From NCBI GenBank assembly GCA_902514805.1, contig CABXSF010000001.1:78757-142756 (forward strand): 64,000 nt of DNA, read 5' to 3'. The stretch is from an uncultured Pelagibacteraceae bacterium. GTDB lineage: Bacteria; Pseudomonadota; Alphaproteobacteria; Pelagibacterales; Pelagibacteraceae. Made by a program: the position numbers and the translations under genes. The notes beneath the pieces are model-generated. The model saw nothing but the letters and a program-made list of their open reading frames with translations, was not told where the DNA came from and did not search any database. This document shows positions 33,124 to 42,385 of this stretch, in pieces; within the stretch, counting starts at the first letter, position 1; every line of letters starts with the position of its first letter.

Positions 33124-33822
33124 TTATGCAGCTTTATATTTTTTTGCACAAGAATTCGCTAATATTAAATTTGGATCGATAAATATTTTTGATTTTTTTG
33201 CTTTTTTAAAAGACTTGAAAGCAAAAATCGCTATAGGTAATTCAGTACATCCTAAAATAATTTTTTTACAATTTGTTTTTATTAAATAGTCTACAGCTGG
33301 CTTAATTATTTTTTCTGCTTTTCGTACGTTACCCATTTTCACAAACTTGATTGCTTTATTTACATTTTTTTTTTGTATTTTCGTAGGTGGTGATAAAAGT
33401 TTAAATCTTTTATTAAAATATTTGTGGTAAACTTTGGTGTTTAAAGTTGCTTCCGTAGCAAGTATTCCAATTTTAGAGTAAATTTTACATCTTTTTTTTG
33501 TATGATCATAAACCTCTTCGGGCATACTTAAGATAGGTATCTTCACTTTTTTTTTTAAATCATCATACCAATAATGTGCTGTATTACATGGCATCACGAT
33601 AAACTTACATTTGTTTCTTTCCAATAATTTACAACCTTTTACCAATTCTTTTAGAACGTTATAATATTTTTTTAAATTTTCTGGTCTCTTTGGAGTATCA
33701 GATTTATTATATAATAAAAATTTTGGGTATTGTTGGTCTTGTTTACCTCTATACAAAACAGCTAACTTATTGCAAATGTCTAAACCAGCTTGTGTTCCCA
33801 TTCCGCCTAAGAATCCAATCAT
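33124..33822 (-). CDS. Aspartate/glutamate racemase family
   Basis: IGFLGGMGTQAG, VMPCNTAHYWYDDL, ILGCTELPIAI. Confidence 0.88.
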   Translation of the reverse strand: MIGFLGGMGTQAGLDICNKLAVLYRGKQDQQYPKFLLYNKSDTPKRPENLKKYYNVLKELVKGCKLLERNKCKFIVMPCNTAHYWYDDLKKKVKIPILSMPEEVYDHTKKRCKIYSKIGILATEATLNTKVYHKYFNKRFKLLSPPTKIQKKNVNKAIKFVKMGNVRKAEKIIKPAVDYLIKTNCKKIILGCTELPIAIFAFKSFKKAKKSKIFIDPNLILANSCAKKYKAA

Positions 33823-34220
33823 AACTTTTTAACTACTTTCCAAACACCCGTTGCTGATGCAATAACATTTTTATTTAAATATAGATTACAATTAATAAAT
33901 AACATAGATTTTGTTTTCTTTAATATATTTACTTTTCCTAATATTTCATCTCCATGTCTAGTTGGTGCAATAAATTTTACATCTAAAGAAATTGTTACAC
34001 ATGATTGATTGTTGCTTGCTCTATAAACAGCAGTACCAGCCCCCGCATCAATTAAAGAACAAATAAATCCTCCGTGAGTAATTTCTCTTCTGTTTAAGTG
34101 AATTTTTTGTATTGTACTTTTAAATTCAAATTCTGTTTCTGATACATTTCTAAAAAGAAGTCCACCATTATGTTTCATAAAACCAGAAACTTTACTGATT
34201 TGCTCAAATTCGTTTTTCAT
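33819..34220 (-). CDS. PaaI-like hotdog thioesterase
   Basis: NRREITHGGFICSLIDAGAGTAVY, VSLDVKFIAPTRHGDEILGK. Confidence 0.83.
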   Translation of the reverse strand: MKNEFEQISKVSGFMKHNGGLLFRNVSETEFEFKSTIQKIHLNRREITHGGFICSLIDAGAGTAVYRASNNQSCVTISLDVKFIAPTRHGDEILGKVNILKKTKSMLFINCNLYLNKNVIASATGVWKVVKKL

Positions 34221-34223
34221 TTT

Positions 34224-34307
34224 TCATAAAAAGATTGTTAATAAAATTAAAACTATTAACACTATAGAAAAAAAATATACAACACTTGATTGTAAAGAGA
34301 TTTTCAT
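34224..34307 (-). CDS. Possible 27-aa single-TM microprotein
   Basis: Hand translation MKISLQSSVVYFFSIVLIVLILLTIFL*; begins 4 nt after the VTC-domain stop, same strand. Confidence 0.4.
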   Translation of the reverse strand: MKISLQSSVVYFFSIVLIVLILLTIFL

Positions 34308-34311
34308 AGTT

Positions 34312-34896
34312 TTAATGTTCCAGTAGCTTTTCTACACCGTTGGTGTATTTTGAGAACCTTGATCTTGGAAAGGGAAAGTCCTTCATCAGTTCATTTAAAT
34401 CTTTTTTAAAAGAAGCTTTTAACTCAATTATTTGGTTTTTATCAATACCTAAAAATTTTCTGTACTTTGTAAAGTAATTTATATCATTATCTATGGTAAC
34501 TCTAATGTCTCTATATTTAAAATAATCTCTGGTATACTCAACATAAAGGACTGGCTTGCATGAGCCATAGTCTTTGTCGAAGAAACCCAAATTTTTCATA
34601 TTATTAGTTTTTTTTAAGTCTATTTGATTACTCGTTTTGTATCTACCCTCCGTACTAGATATTTTTATTTCTAAAAAATTTCTATCATCCTCGTATCTTC
34701 TCAATCTAATTTTTTTTCTTGGTAGACATCCTTCAATTGAGTCATTAAACATTTCAAATTTATCATTATCAAAATAAAGATTGTTGATTTTTCTTGTTTC
34801 GAAAATTTTGGAAGCCCCTTTTGATATCAGATATTCTTTAAACTCAGATAATTGATATTTATTTATCAAAAGTTTTTCTTCTATTCTAAAACTCAT
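34312..34896 (-). CDS. VTC-domain (polyphosphate polymerase-like) protein
   Basis: RIEEKLLINKYQLSEFKEYL, NNLYFDNDKFEMFNDSIEG, RKKIRLRRYED, FLEIKISS: VTC tunnel-fold signature. Confidence 0.78.
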   Translation of the reverse strand: MSFRIEEKLLINKYQLSEFKEYLISKGASKIFETRKINNLYFDNDKFEMFNDSIEGCLPRKKIRLRRYEDDRNFLEIKISSTEGRYKTSNQIDLKKTNNMKNLGFFDKDYGSCKPVLYVEYTRDYFKYRDIRVTIDNDINYFTKYRKFLGIDKNQIIELKASFKKDLNELMKDFPFPRSRFSKYTNGVEKLLEH

Positions 34897-34901
34897 AATT
34901 T

Positions 34902-37229
34902 TTATTTAATCATTGTATTCAAGGTTTTTATTTGTGAAAACTTATCTGTCTCAATATTACTTTCAGAATTCTCGCAGCTAAAATTTTCCACACTTATAAA
35001 ACCACCAAAAAATTCTTGTTTCTTTTTATATGCAGCTAAACAAATTTCTAGATTTTGTGAATTATTATCAATTACTTTTACAATAGATCCATCCTTAGAA
35101 GCTATTCCCATTTTTGAGTCTTTTATATTAATTTCATTCGTAGTCAGTATAGATCTCTCACCCACTGAAAGCGCTTTATCTCCACAATTACTTAAATTAA
35201 ATTGATTTATATCATAATTGCCGAAAGAGAAATCAGCACAATCATTTTTTGAATTATTTATATAAATATTATTTATATTTACTTTAGAAAAATCTAAATC
35301 AAGAGCGTCACTATACGCTTCAGTAATTTCAATTTCTTTAATCTCACCACTCGAGTTGATTAAATTGATAGTGTCTTCGCATGCTCCATTTGTACCTTTA
35401 ATTTTCACGTTTTCAAACTTTATATTTATAAAAGACAAGCAACCAGTAAGGCCGTAATCATTTATTGAGCTCGACTGTACTTTGTCAAATTCATTTACTT
35501 TCAAGCCAATAAAATTAATGTTAATTTTATTTAATCCCCCATTTATAAAGTAAGCTCTAGCAAAAGGAGTTTTTTGATAGACATCTAAATAATTTTTATC
35601 TTCATTATATTTAACCTCTATATTTTTATCATGATAAAAATCTGCATTTTTGACTCTTAATTTTTTGTAAGTATTATTTTGATTTTTTTTATTAAGATTT
35701 TCTTTTATACCAATGTATTGATAAATTGTATCATCTTTAACAAGTTCATCAGAAATTAATTTTAAAATTTCTTCTTTTTGAAGATTAATTTTTTCACATT
35801 TTAAATCTTCTATATTACATAATAAATAGTCTTCATTAAAATTATTATAAACAATTTTTAAATTTTTGTTTTCAGTCTTTGTTTTACGCAAAGCATCAAA
35901 ATAGTTTTCCACTAGCGTATTTTTAATATCCTCGGGTGCAAAATTTTTATTAGATACATATTTTTTTAAAATCATTAGATTATCTGATAATTTTTTGAAA
36001 AATAGCTCAACTTTATTTTTTGAGAGGTTTCCTCCCGACCCTAAGAACTTTTTATATAAACTACCTTTATCTAAATTTTGAATTTTTATATGGGCATTTT
36101 TTACATTTTCTAGATCAATAATTGTAAAATCATAATTCTTGTCATTAAACATTTCCATCTGGCTAACAGCTTCATCAATCACTATATCTCCGTCATAGTA
36201 AACTGGCTCAAAATACTCACCAAGTGAATTCCAATGAAACTTTCTATTGTGCGGAGACATTCCATGTCTTGCTCCTACAGCATACATTAAGGAGCTAAAA
36301 ACACCCAGTTTTTCTGATCCAACACTATTTTCGTTGCTTAAAACATTTTCGTTTAAATTATAATGCGAGATATTTACTGGACCTAATGTCATTTCCTCAA
36401 TCCATTTTAAATATACTTTATTTAGTTCAGTTAAAGCCTTATTTGATATTTGAAAGTGATTTTCAGATTTTTTGGCCCAATTAGAATTGGTAATTCTTGC
36501 AACCTGATTATCAAGTCCTGAATTAAAAAAAGGATTGTTATTTTCTAGAAAAGTGAACATATATCTCTCGCTTCCTTCTAAGAGCGGTCCCTCAACTCTT
36601 TTATTATATTCCAACATTTCTTTTCTAACTTTTTCCTGGAATAACATTTTTTTTTCAAGATTATTTACTTTTACATCCACTAAAAAAGTTCTAGGAGCTA
36701 GTATATCTATTTCTTTCAAAAATTTTGTAAAAAGTATTTCATAATTAGGATCTTTCCTTGTTTCTGGAATGAAAAGTTTAAAATCCACTATTCCGTTAAT
36801 ATTACCTTCATCTAGTTTTACATCTAAAGAGGTAAAAAAGTTTCCGTCGATTATTTGTATATGATCTTTAAGATCACCATGAAGCCTTATTCTACTTTCA
36901 TGTGAACAAACAATATTATCTTTATAATAAGCCTTAACAGTAGCTACGAATCTTCTTTTATTTTTCTTTTTTAAGACACTATTATTAGCAAATTGATTTT
37001 CTTTTTTTTCTCTTTCAACCAAAACTTCAAAAATATTTGAGTACCAATTTCTAGACTGTTTAATTTCAATTATAATATTTTCAGGTATTGAATTAAAAAC
37101 TTTTTGTGCTTGAGAATTATCTAAGTTAGAATAACAATTATTTTCTTGGGAATAAGAATAATTTGAAAAAAGAAAAAAAAAGAAAATTGTATTTATCAAT
37201 ATCAAACATTTTCTAAACATATGAGACAT
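34902..37229 (-). CDS. Exported CotH-kinase-like protein with C-terminal beta-helix-like repeats
   Basis: Signal peptide; ARHGMSPHNRKFHWNSLGEYFEPVYYDGDIVID CotH-like segment; C-terminal INLINSSGEIKEIEITEAYSDALDLDFSKVNI repeat character. Confidence 0.68.
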   Translation of the reverse strand: MSHMFRKCLILINTIFFFFLFSNYSYSQENNCYSNLDNSQAQKVFNSIPENIIIEIKQSRNWYSNIFEVLVEREKKENQFANNSVLKKKNKRRFVATVKAYYKDNIVCSHESRIRLHGDLKDHIQIIDGNFFTSLDVKLDEGNINGIVDFKLFIPETRKDPNYEILFTKFLKEIDILAPRTFLVDVKVNNLEKKMLFQEKVRKEMLEYNKRVEGPLLEGSERYMFTFLENNNPFFNSGLDNQVARITNSNWAKKSENHFQISNKALTELNKVYLKWIEEMTLGPVNISHYNLNENVLSNENSVGSEKLGVFSSLMYAVGARHGMSPHNRKFHWNSLGEYFEPVYYDGDIVIDEAVSQMEMFNDKNYDFTIIDLENVKNAHIKIQNLDKGSLYKKFLGSGGNLSKNKVELFFKKLSDNLMILKKYVSNKNFAPEDIKNTLVENYFDALRKTKTENKNLKIVYNNFNEDYLLCNIEDLKCEKINLQKEEILKLISDELVKDDTIYQYIGIKENLNKKNQNNTYKKLRVKNADFYHDKNIEVKYNEDKNYLDVYQKTPFARAYFINGGLNKININFIGLKVNEFDKVQSSSINDYGLTGCLSFINIKFENVKIKGTNGACEDTINLINSSGEIKEIEITEAYSDALDLDFSKVNINNIYINNSKNDCADFSFGNYDINQFNLSNCGDKALSVGERSILTTNEINIKDSKMGIASKDGSIVKVIDNNSQNLEICLAAYKKKQEFFGGFISVENFSCENSESNIETDKFSQIKTLNTMIK

Positions 37230-37827
37230 CTATTTTAGTAATCTCATTTCTTTCTTTAATAGAATCTTTAAAACTATTAAGTTCTTTAGAATTTTCAAAA
37301 GATAATCTATAAATATACTCATTTGAGTCTTTTAGAACTACCATGTTTTTAATATTTTGGTTTTTTTCAATATCTTCCATTGATTTAGATGAATATATCT
37401 CAATTGTATTAAGTGACATGCCTTCATTAAATGAGACATTATAAAAAGGTTTGCTAAAAAATTTTTTTAAAATAAACTGGCTTAGTCTTGTGCCACCTAT
37501 TACTAACAAACATGTCGCGACCAAAATATAAGCAAAATCCATATTTACACTTGCCGCAATTCCGATTGTAATTAAAACAAAATACATTACCAATTCTAAT
37601 GCGCTTTTAACTGGATTACGAAATCTTACAATTGACAAAGCACCAATCATTCCGAGTGATAATGCGATGTTGCCCGTTATTGTTTTAGTTATTACGTATG
37701 TTACAACCGGTAAAATTAGAAAAGCTATAGTTTGTTGGTATGTTTTAACCCAATTTTGACCAGTTATACTCAAGGAGAATCTTAGGACTAATCCTGAGAG
37801 TATTAAGAAAATGATATTTTCAACCAT
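37213..37827 (-). CDS. DUF4956 membrane protein
   Basis: Several TM segments and GMIGALSIVRFRNPVKSALELVMYFVLITIGIAAS, characteristic of DUF4956. Confidence 0.8.
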   Translation of the reverse strand: MVENIIFLILSGLVLRFSLSITGQNWVKTYQQTIAFLILPVVTYVITKTITGNIALSLGMIGALSIVRFRNPVKSALELVMYFVLITIGIAASVNMDFAYILVATCLLVIGGTRLSQFILKKFFSKPFYNVSFNEGMSLNTIEIYSSKSMEDIEKNQNIKNMVVLKDSNEYIYRLSFENSKELNSFKDSIKERNEITKIDVSYV

Positions 37828-37878
37828 AGTATATTATACAAATTTATTAGTTAGATTAAACTAATTAAAGGCGTTATT

Positions 37879-37955
37879 TGGTGCGCCTGCTAGGAGTCGA
37901 ACCCAGAACCTCCTGGTCCGTAGCCAAGCGCTCTATCCAGTTGAGCTACAGGCGC
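37879..37955 (-). tRNA. tRNA-Arg (anticodon ACG)
   Basis: GCGCCTGTAGCTCAACTGGATAGAGCGCTTGGCTACGGACCAGGAGGTTCTGGGTTCGACTCCTAGCAGGCGCACCA; 77 nt, cloverleaf pairs, encoded CCA. Confidence 0.97.
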
Positions 37956-38016
37956 CAAATTAAAAAATAGTCACATTTAATAATGTAATTTTTTTATAAT
38001 TAATTATTCTATATTA

Positions 38017-39123
38017 ATGTCAAAAAATTCTAAAGATATTGTTTTTGTTGCAGCTCAAAGATCAGCTATTGGAAGATACAAAGGTATCTACAAAGATTTA
38101 CAAGCTCACAATTTAGGTTCATTAGTAATTAAAAGTTTAATTAAAAAAACGAAACTAAATTCTGATGAAATTGACGAAGTAATATTAGGCCAGGTGTTAA
38201 CAGGTTCTTGCGGGCAAAATCCAGCAAGGCAAGCAGCTATAAATTCAGGAATTCCAAAAGAAAAAACTGCAATAATTATTAATCAAGTTTGTGGGTCTGG
38301 ATTAAGATCTATTGTAAATGGATATCAATCATTGATTACAAATTCTGCAAGCTTTATAATTGCTGGCGGTCAAGAAAGCATGACTAATTCACTGTATGAT
38401 CAAATGATGAAAGATGGTTTGACGGACGCTTTTTATAATTACCATATGGGTGTTACAGCCGAAAATGTTGCTGCAAAATATAATATATCAAGAGAAGAAC
38501 AAGATGAATTTGCACTTGAGTCTCAACGAAAAGCAAATCTAGCAATAAACAAGAAAAAATTTGATAATGAAATCATTAACGATGATACTGACGAACACCC
38601 AAGAACTGGAATTACAATAAACGACCTTTCAAAATTAAATTCTGTTTTTAAAGAAAAGGGAACTGTCACACCTGGAAATTCATCTGGTATTAATGATGGA
38701 GCAGCTGCAGTAGTTCTAACCACAAGAGAATTAGCTGAAAAAAATAATTTAGAAATTTTAGGAAAGATTTCATCTTGGGCAACTTGTGGTGTTGATCCAT
38801 CAATGATGGGATTAGGGCCAATCCCTTCTTCATACAAAGCTCTTCAAATAGCAAAATGGGATATAAAAGACTTGGACTTAATTGAAATTAACGAAGCCTT
38901 CGCTGCTCAAAGTATTGCTGTAATAAAAGAGTTAAAAATTCCTAAAGAAAAAGTAAATGTGAATGGTGGGGCAATAGCTCTCGGTCATCCTATAGGTGCT
39001 TCAGGAGCAAGAATTGTTGTTACACTTTTAAGTGAATTAAAAAAAATAAATGGAAAAAAAGGTTTGGCAACCCTGTGTATAGGGGGAGGAATGGGAATTT
39101 CGATGTGTATAGAAAAAGATTAG
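38017..39123 (+). CDS. Acetyl-CoA C-acetyltransferase (thiolase), shortened
   Basis: NQVCGSGLRSI, GGQESM, NEAFAAQSIAV, GGAIALGHPIGASGARI, CIGGGMG; 368 aa. Confidence 0.9.
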   Translation: MSKNSKDIVFVAAQRSAIGRYKGIYKDLQAHNLGSLVIKSLIKKTKLNSDEIDEVILGQVLTGSCGQNPARQAAINSGIPKEKTAIIINQVCGSGLRSIVNGYQSLITNSASFIIAGGQESMTNSLYDQMMKDGLTDAFYNYHMGVTAENVAAKYNISREEQDEFALESQRKANLAINKKKFDNEIINDDTDEHPRTGITINDLSKLNSVFKEKGTVTPGNSSGINDGAAAVVLTTRELAEKNNLEILGKISSWATCGVDPSMMGLGPIPSSYKALQIAKWDIKDLDLIEINEAFAAQSIAVIKELKIPKEKVNVNGGAIALGHPIGASGARIVVTLLSELKKINGKKGLATLCIGGGMGISMCIEKD

Positions 39124-39311
39124 TGTTTGAGGGTTTTATAATATTTATTTAGAATTATATTTTGTATCCAAATTTTTGCGTCTAAATTTTTATAATTAGG
39201 CTTTTTCTTAATAAAATTAATCAATTTTTTTAACATATGTAAATTAACTCATTTTAGGATGACGAAAAAAAGATATAAATATGTTAAAATATTGATCTTA
39301 ATAAAATATAG

Positions 39312-42300
39312 ATGAAAAAAGATATTCTAGTACCTGATATAGGAGATTTTGACAACGTAGAAATTATTGAAGTCCTTGTAAAGGAAGGCCAGAAAATTCA
39401 AAAAAACGATTCCATTGTTACACTTGAAAGTGATAAATCAAGTGTTGAAGTTCCAAGTACAGAAGAGGGCGAAGTACTAAAAATTTTAGTAAAAGTCGGT
39501 GACAAAGTATCAAAGGGAGATAAATTAGTAGAAATTCAATCTGCCTCTGAAAAAAAACCTGAACCTGAGAAAAAAGAGGTTAAAAATTTAGATATTCCTA
39601 AAGATACTGAAAAAATTATTGTAGATGCTGAAAAATCTGAAAGAGTAGAACAAGAAAAACCTGTTGAAACACAAACTATAAGCCAAGAGAAAAAGAAACC
39701 AACCAGAAATATTGAAATAATATCTGATGGCAATGATTTAGATCCAACTGAAACTAAAGAGTGGCTAGAGTCTTTATCTGCAGTTCTTCAAAATGACGGT
39801 AAAGAAAGAGCTCAATATTTAATAAAACAATTAATTGAACATTCTTATAAAGAAGGTTCAGATTTAGTCTTATCTCGAAATACACCTTACATAAATACTA
39901 TTCCTCCCGAAGAGGATAAAAAATCTCCAGGGGATCAAAACATTGAGAGAAAAATAAGATCTTTAATTAGATGGAACGCGGCTGCAATGGTTGTGCGAGC
40001 TAATAAAAAGAATCCTGATCTCGGTGGTCATATAGGAACCTTTGCCTCAGCTGCAACTTTATATGACGTTGGTATGAATCATTTTTGGAGAGCAAAAAAT
40101 AATAAGTTTGGTGGAGATTTAATATATTTCCAAGGTCATAGTGCTCCCGGAATTTATGCAAGATCTTTTTTAGAGGGAAGATTAACTGAGAAACAACTAG
40201 ACTCGTTTAGACAGGAGGTCTTACCAGGTGGTTTATCCTCTTATCCTCACCCTTGGCTTATGCCAAACTACTGGCAGTTTCCAACCGTATCAATGGGTCT
40301 TGGTCCAATGCTAGCGATCTATCAGGCAAGATTTATGAAATATTTAATCAATAGAGGTTTGATTAAAGATGAGAATAGAAAAGTTTGGGCCTTTTTAGGA
40401 GACGGGGAAATGGATGAACCAGAGTCTTTAGGTGCAATTGGATTAGCCTCTAGAGAAAAATTAGATAACTTAATATTTGTGGTTAACTGCAATCTTCAAA
40501 GATTAGATGGACCTGTAAGAGGTAATGGAAAGATAATTCAAGAACTTGAGGGAATTTTTAGAGGAGCCGGTTGGAACGTTTTAAAGGTGATATGGGGATC
40601 TTACTGGGACCAATTATTAGCAAAAGATAAAACAGGTTTATTAGTAAAAAGAATGAATGAAGCTGTTGATGGTGAGTATCAAGCATTTAAGGCGAAGGGC
40701 GGCGCATATGTAAGAGACAAATTTTTTGGAAAATATAAAGAATTAAAAGATTTAGTTTCAAGCTTTACAGATAGAGATATATGGAAACTTAATCGAGGAG
40801 GCCACGATCCACACAAAGTGTATTCAGCTTATCATAGAGCAGTAGAAAACAAAGGTAGTCCAACAGTGATCATTGCCAAAACTATCAAAGGTTATGGAAT
40901 GGGTAAATCCGGGGAAAGTATTAATACCACCCATCAACAAAAAAAATTGGACGTAGACGATTTACTTTATTACAGAGATCGATTTGATGTTCCTTTAACT
41001 GACAAGCAGGTAAAAAATATTGAATACTACAGACCAAAAGAAGACTCACAAGAAATAAAATATTTAAAAGAGAGAAGACTTCAACTTGGAGGTTTCATTC
41101 CTGAAAGATCATCTTTTGCCAAACCAATTAAAGTTCCTCCGAAAGATATCTTTGATGTGATGAAACAATCAACAGGTACTAAAGAAATGTCGACGACTAT
41201 GGCACTGGTTAGAATGTTAACAAACCTCTTAAGAGATAAAAATGTTTCACCTAAATTAGTTCCTATAATTCCTGATGAGGCTAGAACATTTGGTATGGAG
41301 GGTTTTTTTCAAAAAATTGGTATTTACGCGCATGAAGGTCAAAAGTATGAGCCTGTAGATGCAAAACTACTTTCATCCTACAGAGAAGACAAATCAGGCC
41401 AAGTATTAGAAGAAGGAATAACCGAGGCTGGTTCCATGTCATCTTGGATAGCAGCAGGAACATCATACACTAATCATGATATAGAAATGATTCCAATATA
41501 TTTGTTCTATTCAATGTTTGGTTTTCAAAGAGTCGGTGATTTTGCTTGGGCCGCAGGTGATAGTCAGGCAAGAGGTTTTCTTATAGGCGCAACATCTGGA
41601 AGGACAACTTTAGCTGGAGAGGGATTACAACATCAAGACGGACACAGCCACTTACTAGCATCGACAATACCAAATTGTGTTTCTTATGACCCAACCTTTG
41701 CTTATGAGTTAGCTGTAATATTCAGAGATGGTTTAAGAAGAATGTATGAAAAAAAGGAAAATGTTTTTTATTATATCACAACAATGAATGAAAATTATCC
41801 GCATCCAGCAATACCAAAAGATAAAAATATTGAAGAAGCAATTTTAAAAGGAATGTATAAAATTAAACAATTTTCAAAAAATAAAAAAACAAAAATCCAA
41901 CTATTAGGATCTGGAACTATTTTAAGAGAAATGATGCAGGCGGCAGACATTTTGGACAAAGATTTCAAGATTGATTGCGATGTATGGAGTGTAACTAGTT
42001 TTAATGAATTAAGAAAAGATGGCATGGAAGTAGAGAGATACAATCTTTTAAATCCAAATGAAAAACAAAAAAAAACATATGTTGAAAATTGTTTAAAAGA
42101 TGCCGAAGGTCCTATACTAGCTGCATCAGACTATATGAGAATTACATCAGATCAAATAAGACCTTTTACTAACAAAAGTTTTTATTCACTAGGAACAGAT
42201 GGTTATGGAAGAAGTGACAGTAGAGAAAAACTTAGAAATTTCTTTGAGGTGGATAAAAAATATATTGTTACTTATGCTTTAAGTGTTTTAGCAAAAGAAC

Positions 42301-42383
42301 AATTAATTCCATCAAAATACGCAGAACAAGCAATTAAGAAATATAACATTGATAAAGATAAACCAATACCAACAAAATTATAA
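39312..42383 (+). CDS. aceE: Pyruvate dehydrogenase E1 (homodimeric type) with N-terminal lipoyl domain
   Basis: Residues ~1-78 are a lipoyl domain (VTLESDKSSVEVPS), then a Lys/Glu/Pro-rich linker, then AceE (GDLIYFQGHSAPGIYARSFLEGRL, FLGDGEMDEPES). Confidence 0.93.
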   Translation: MKKDILVPDIGDFDNVEIIEVLVKEGQKIQKNDSIVTLESDKSSVEVPSTEEGEVLKILVKVGDKVSKGDKLVEIQSASEKKPEPEKKEVKNLDIPKDTEKIIVDAEKSERVEQEKPVETQTISQEKKKPTRNIEIISDGNDLDPTETKEWLESLSAVLQNDGKERAQYLIKQLIEHSYKEGSDLVLSRNTPYINTIPPEEDKKSPGDQNIERKIRSLIRWNAAAMVVRANKKNPDLGGHIGTFASAATLYDVGMNHFWRAKNNKFGGDLIYFQGHSAPGIYARSFLEGRLTEKQLDSFRQEVLPGGLSSYPHPWLMPNYWQFPTVSMGLGPMLAIYQARFMKYLINRGLIKDENRKVWAFLGDGEMDEPESLGAIGLASREKLDNLIFVVNCNLQRLDGPVRGNGKIIQELEGIFRGAGWNVLKVIWGSYWDQLLAKDKTGLLVKRMNEAVDGEYQAFKAKGGAYVRDKFFGKYKELKDLVSSFTDRDIWKLNRGGHDPHKVYSAYHRAVENKGSPTVIIAKTIKGYGMGKSGESINTTHQQKKLDVDDLLYYRDRFDVPLTDKQVKNIEYYRPKEDSQEIKYLKERRLQLGGFIPERSSFAKPIKVPPKDIFDVMKQSTGTKEMSTTMALVRMLTNLLRDKNVSPKLVPIIPDEARTFGMEGFFQKIGIYAHEGQKYEPVDAKLLSSYREDKSGQVLEEGITEAGSMSSWIAAGTSYTNHDIEMIPIYLFYSMFGFQRVGDFAWAAGDSQARGFLIGATSGRTTLAGEGLQHQDGHSHLLASTIPNCVSYDPTFAYELAVIFRDGLRRMYEKKENVFYYITTMNENYPHPAIPKDKNIEEAILKGMYKIKQFSKNKKTKIQLLGSGTILREMMQAADILDKDFKIDCDVWSVTSFNELRKDGMEVERYNLLNPNEKQKKTYVENCLKDAEGPILAASDYMRITSDQIRPFTNKSFYSLGTDGYGRSDSREKLRNFFEVDKKYIVTYALSVLAKEQLIPSKYAEQAIKKYNIDKDKPIPTKL

Positions 42384-42385
42384 TA

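Noticed and set aside
39120-39236. 38-aa minus-strand ORF MLKKLINFIKKKPNYKNLDAKIWIQNIILNKYYKTLKH* between thiolase and aceE
   Set aside because: Could be real, but overlaps the thiolase stop, has no clear RBS or motif, and basic short ORFs arise by chance in AT-rich spacers.
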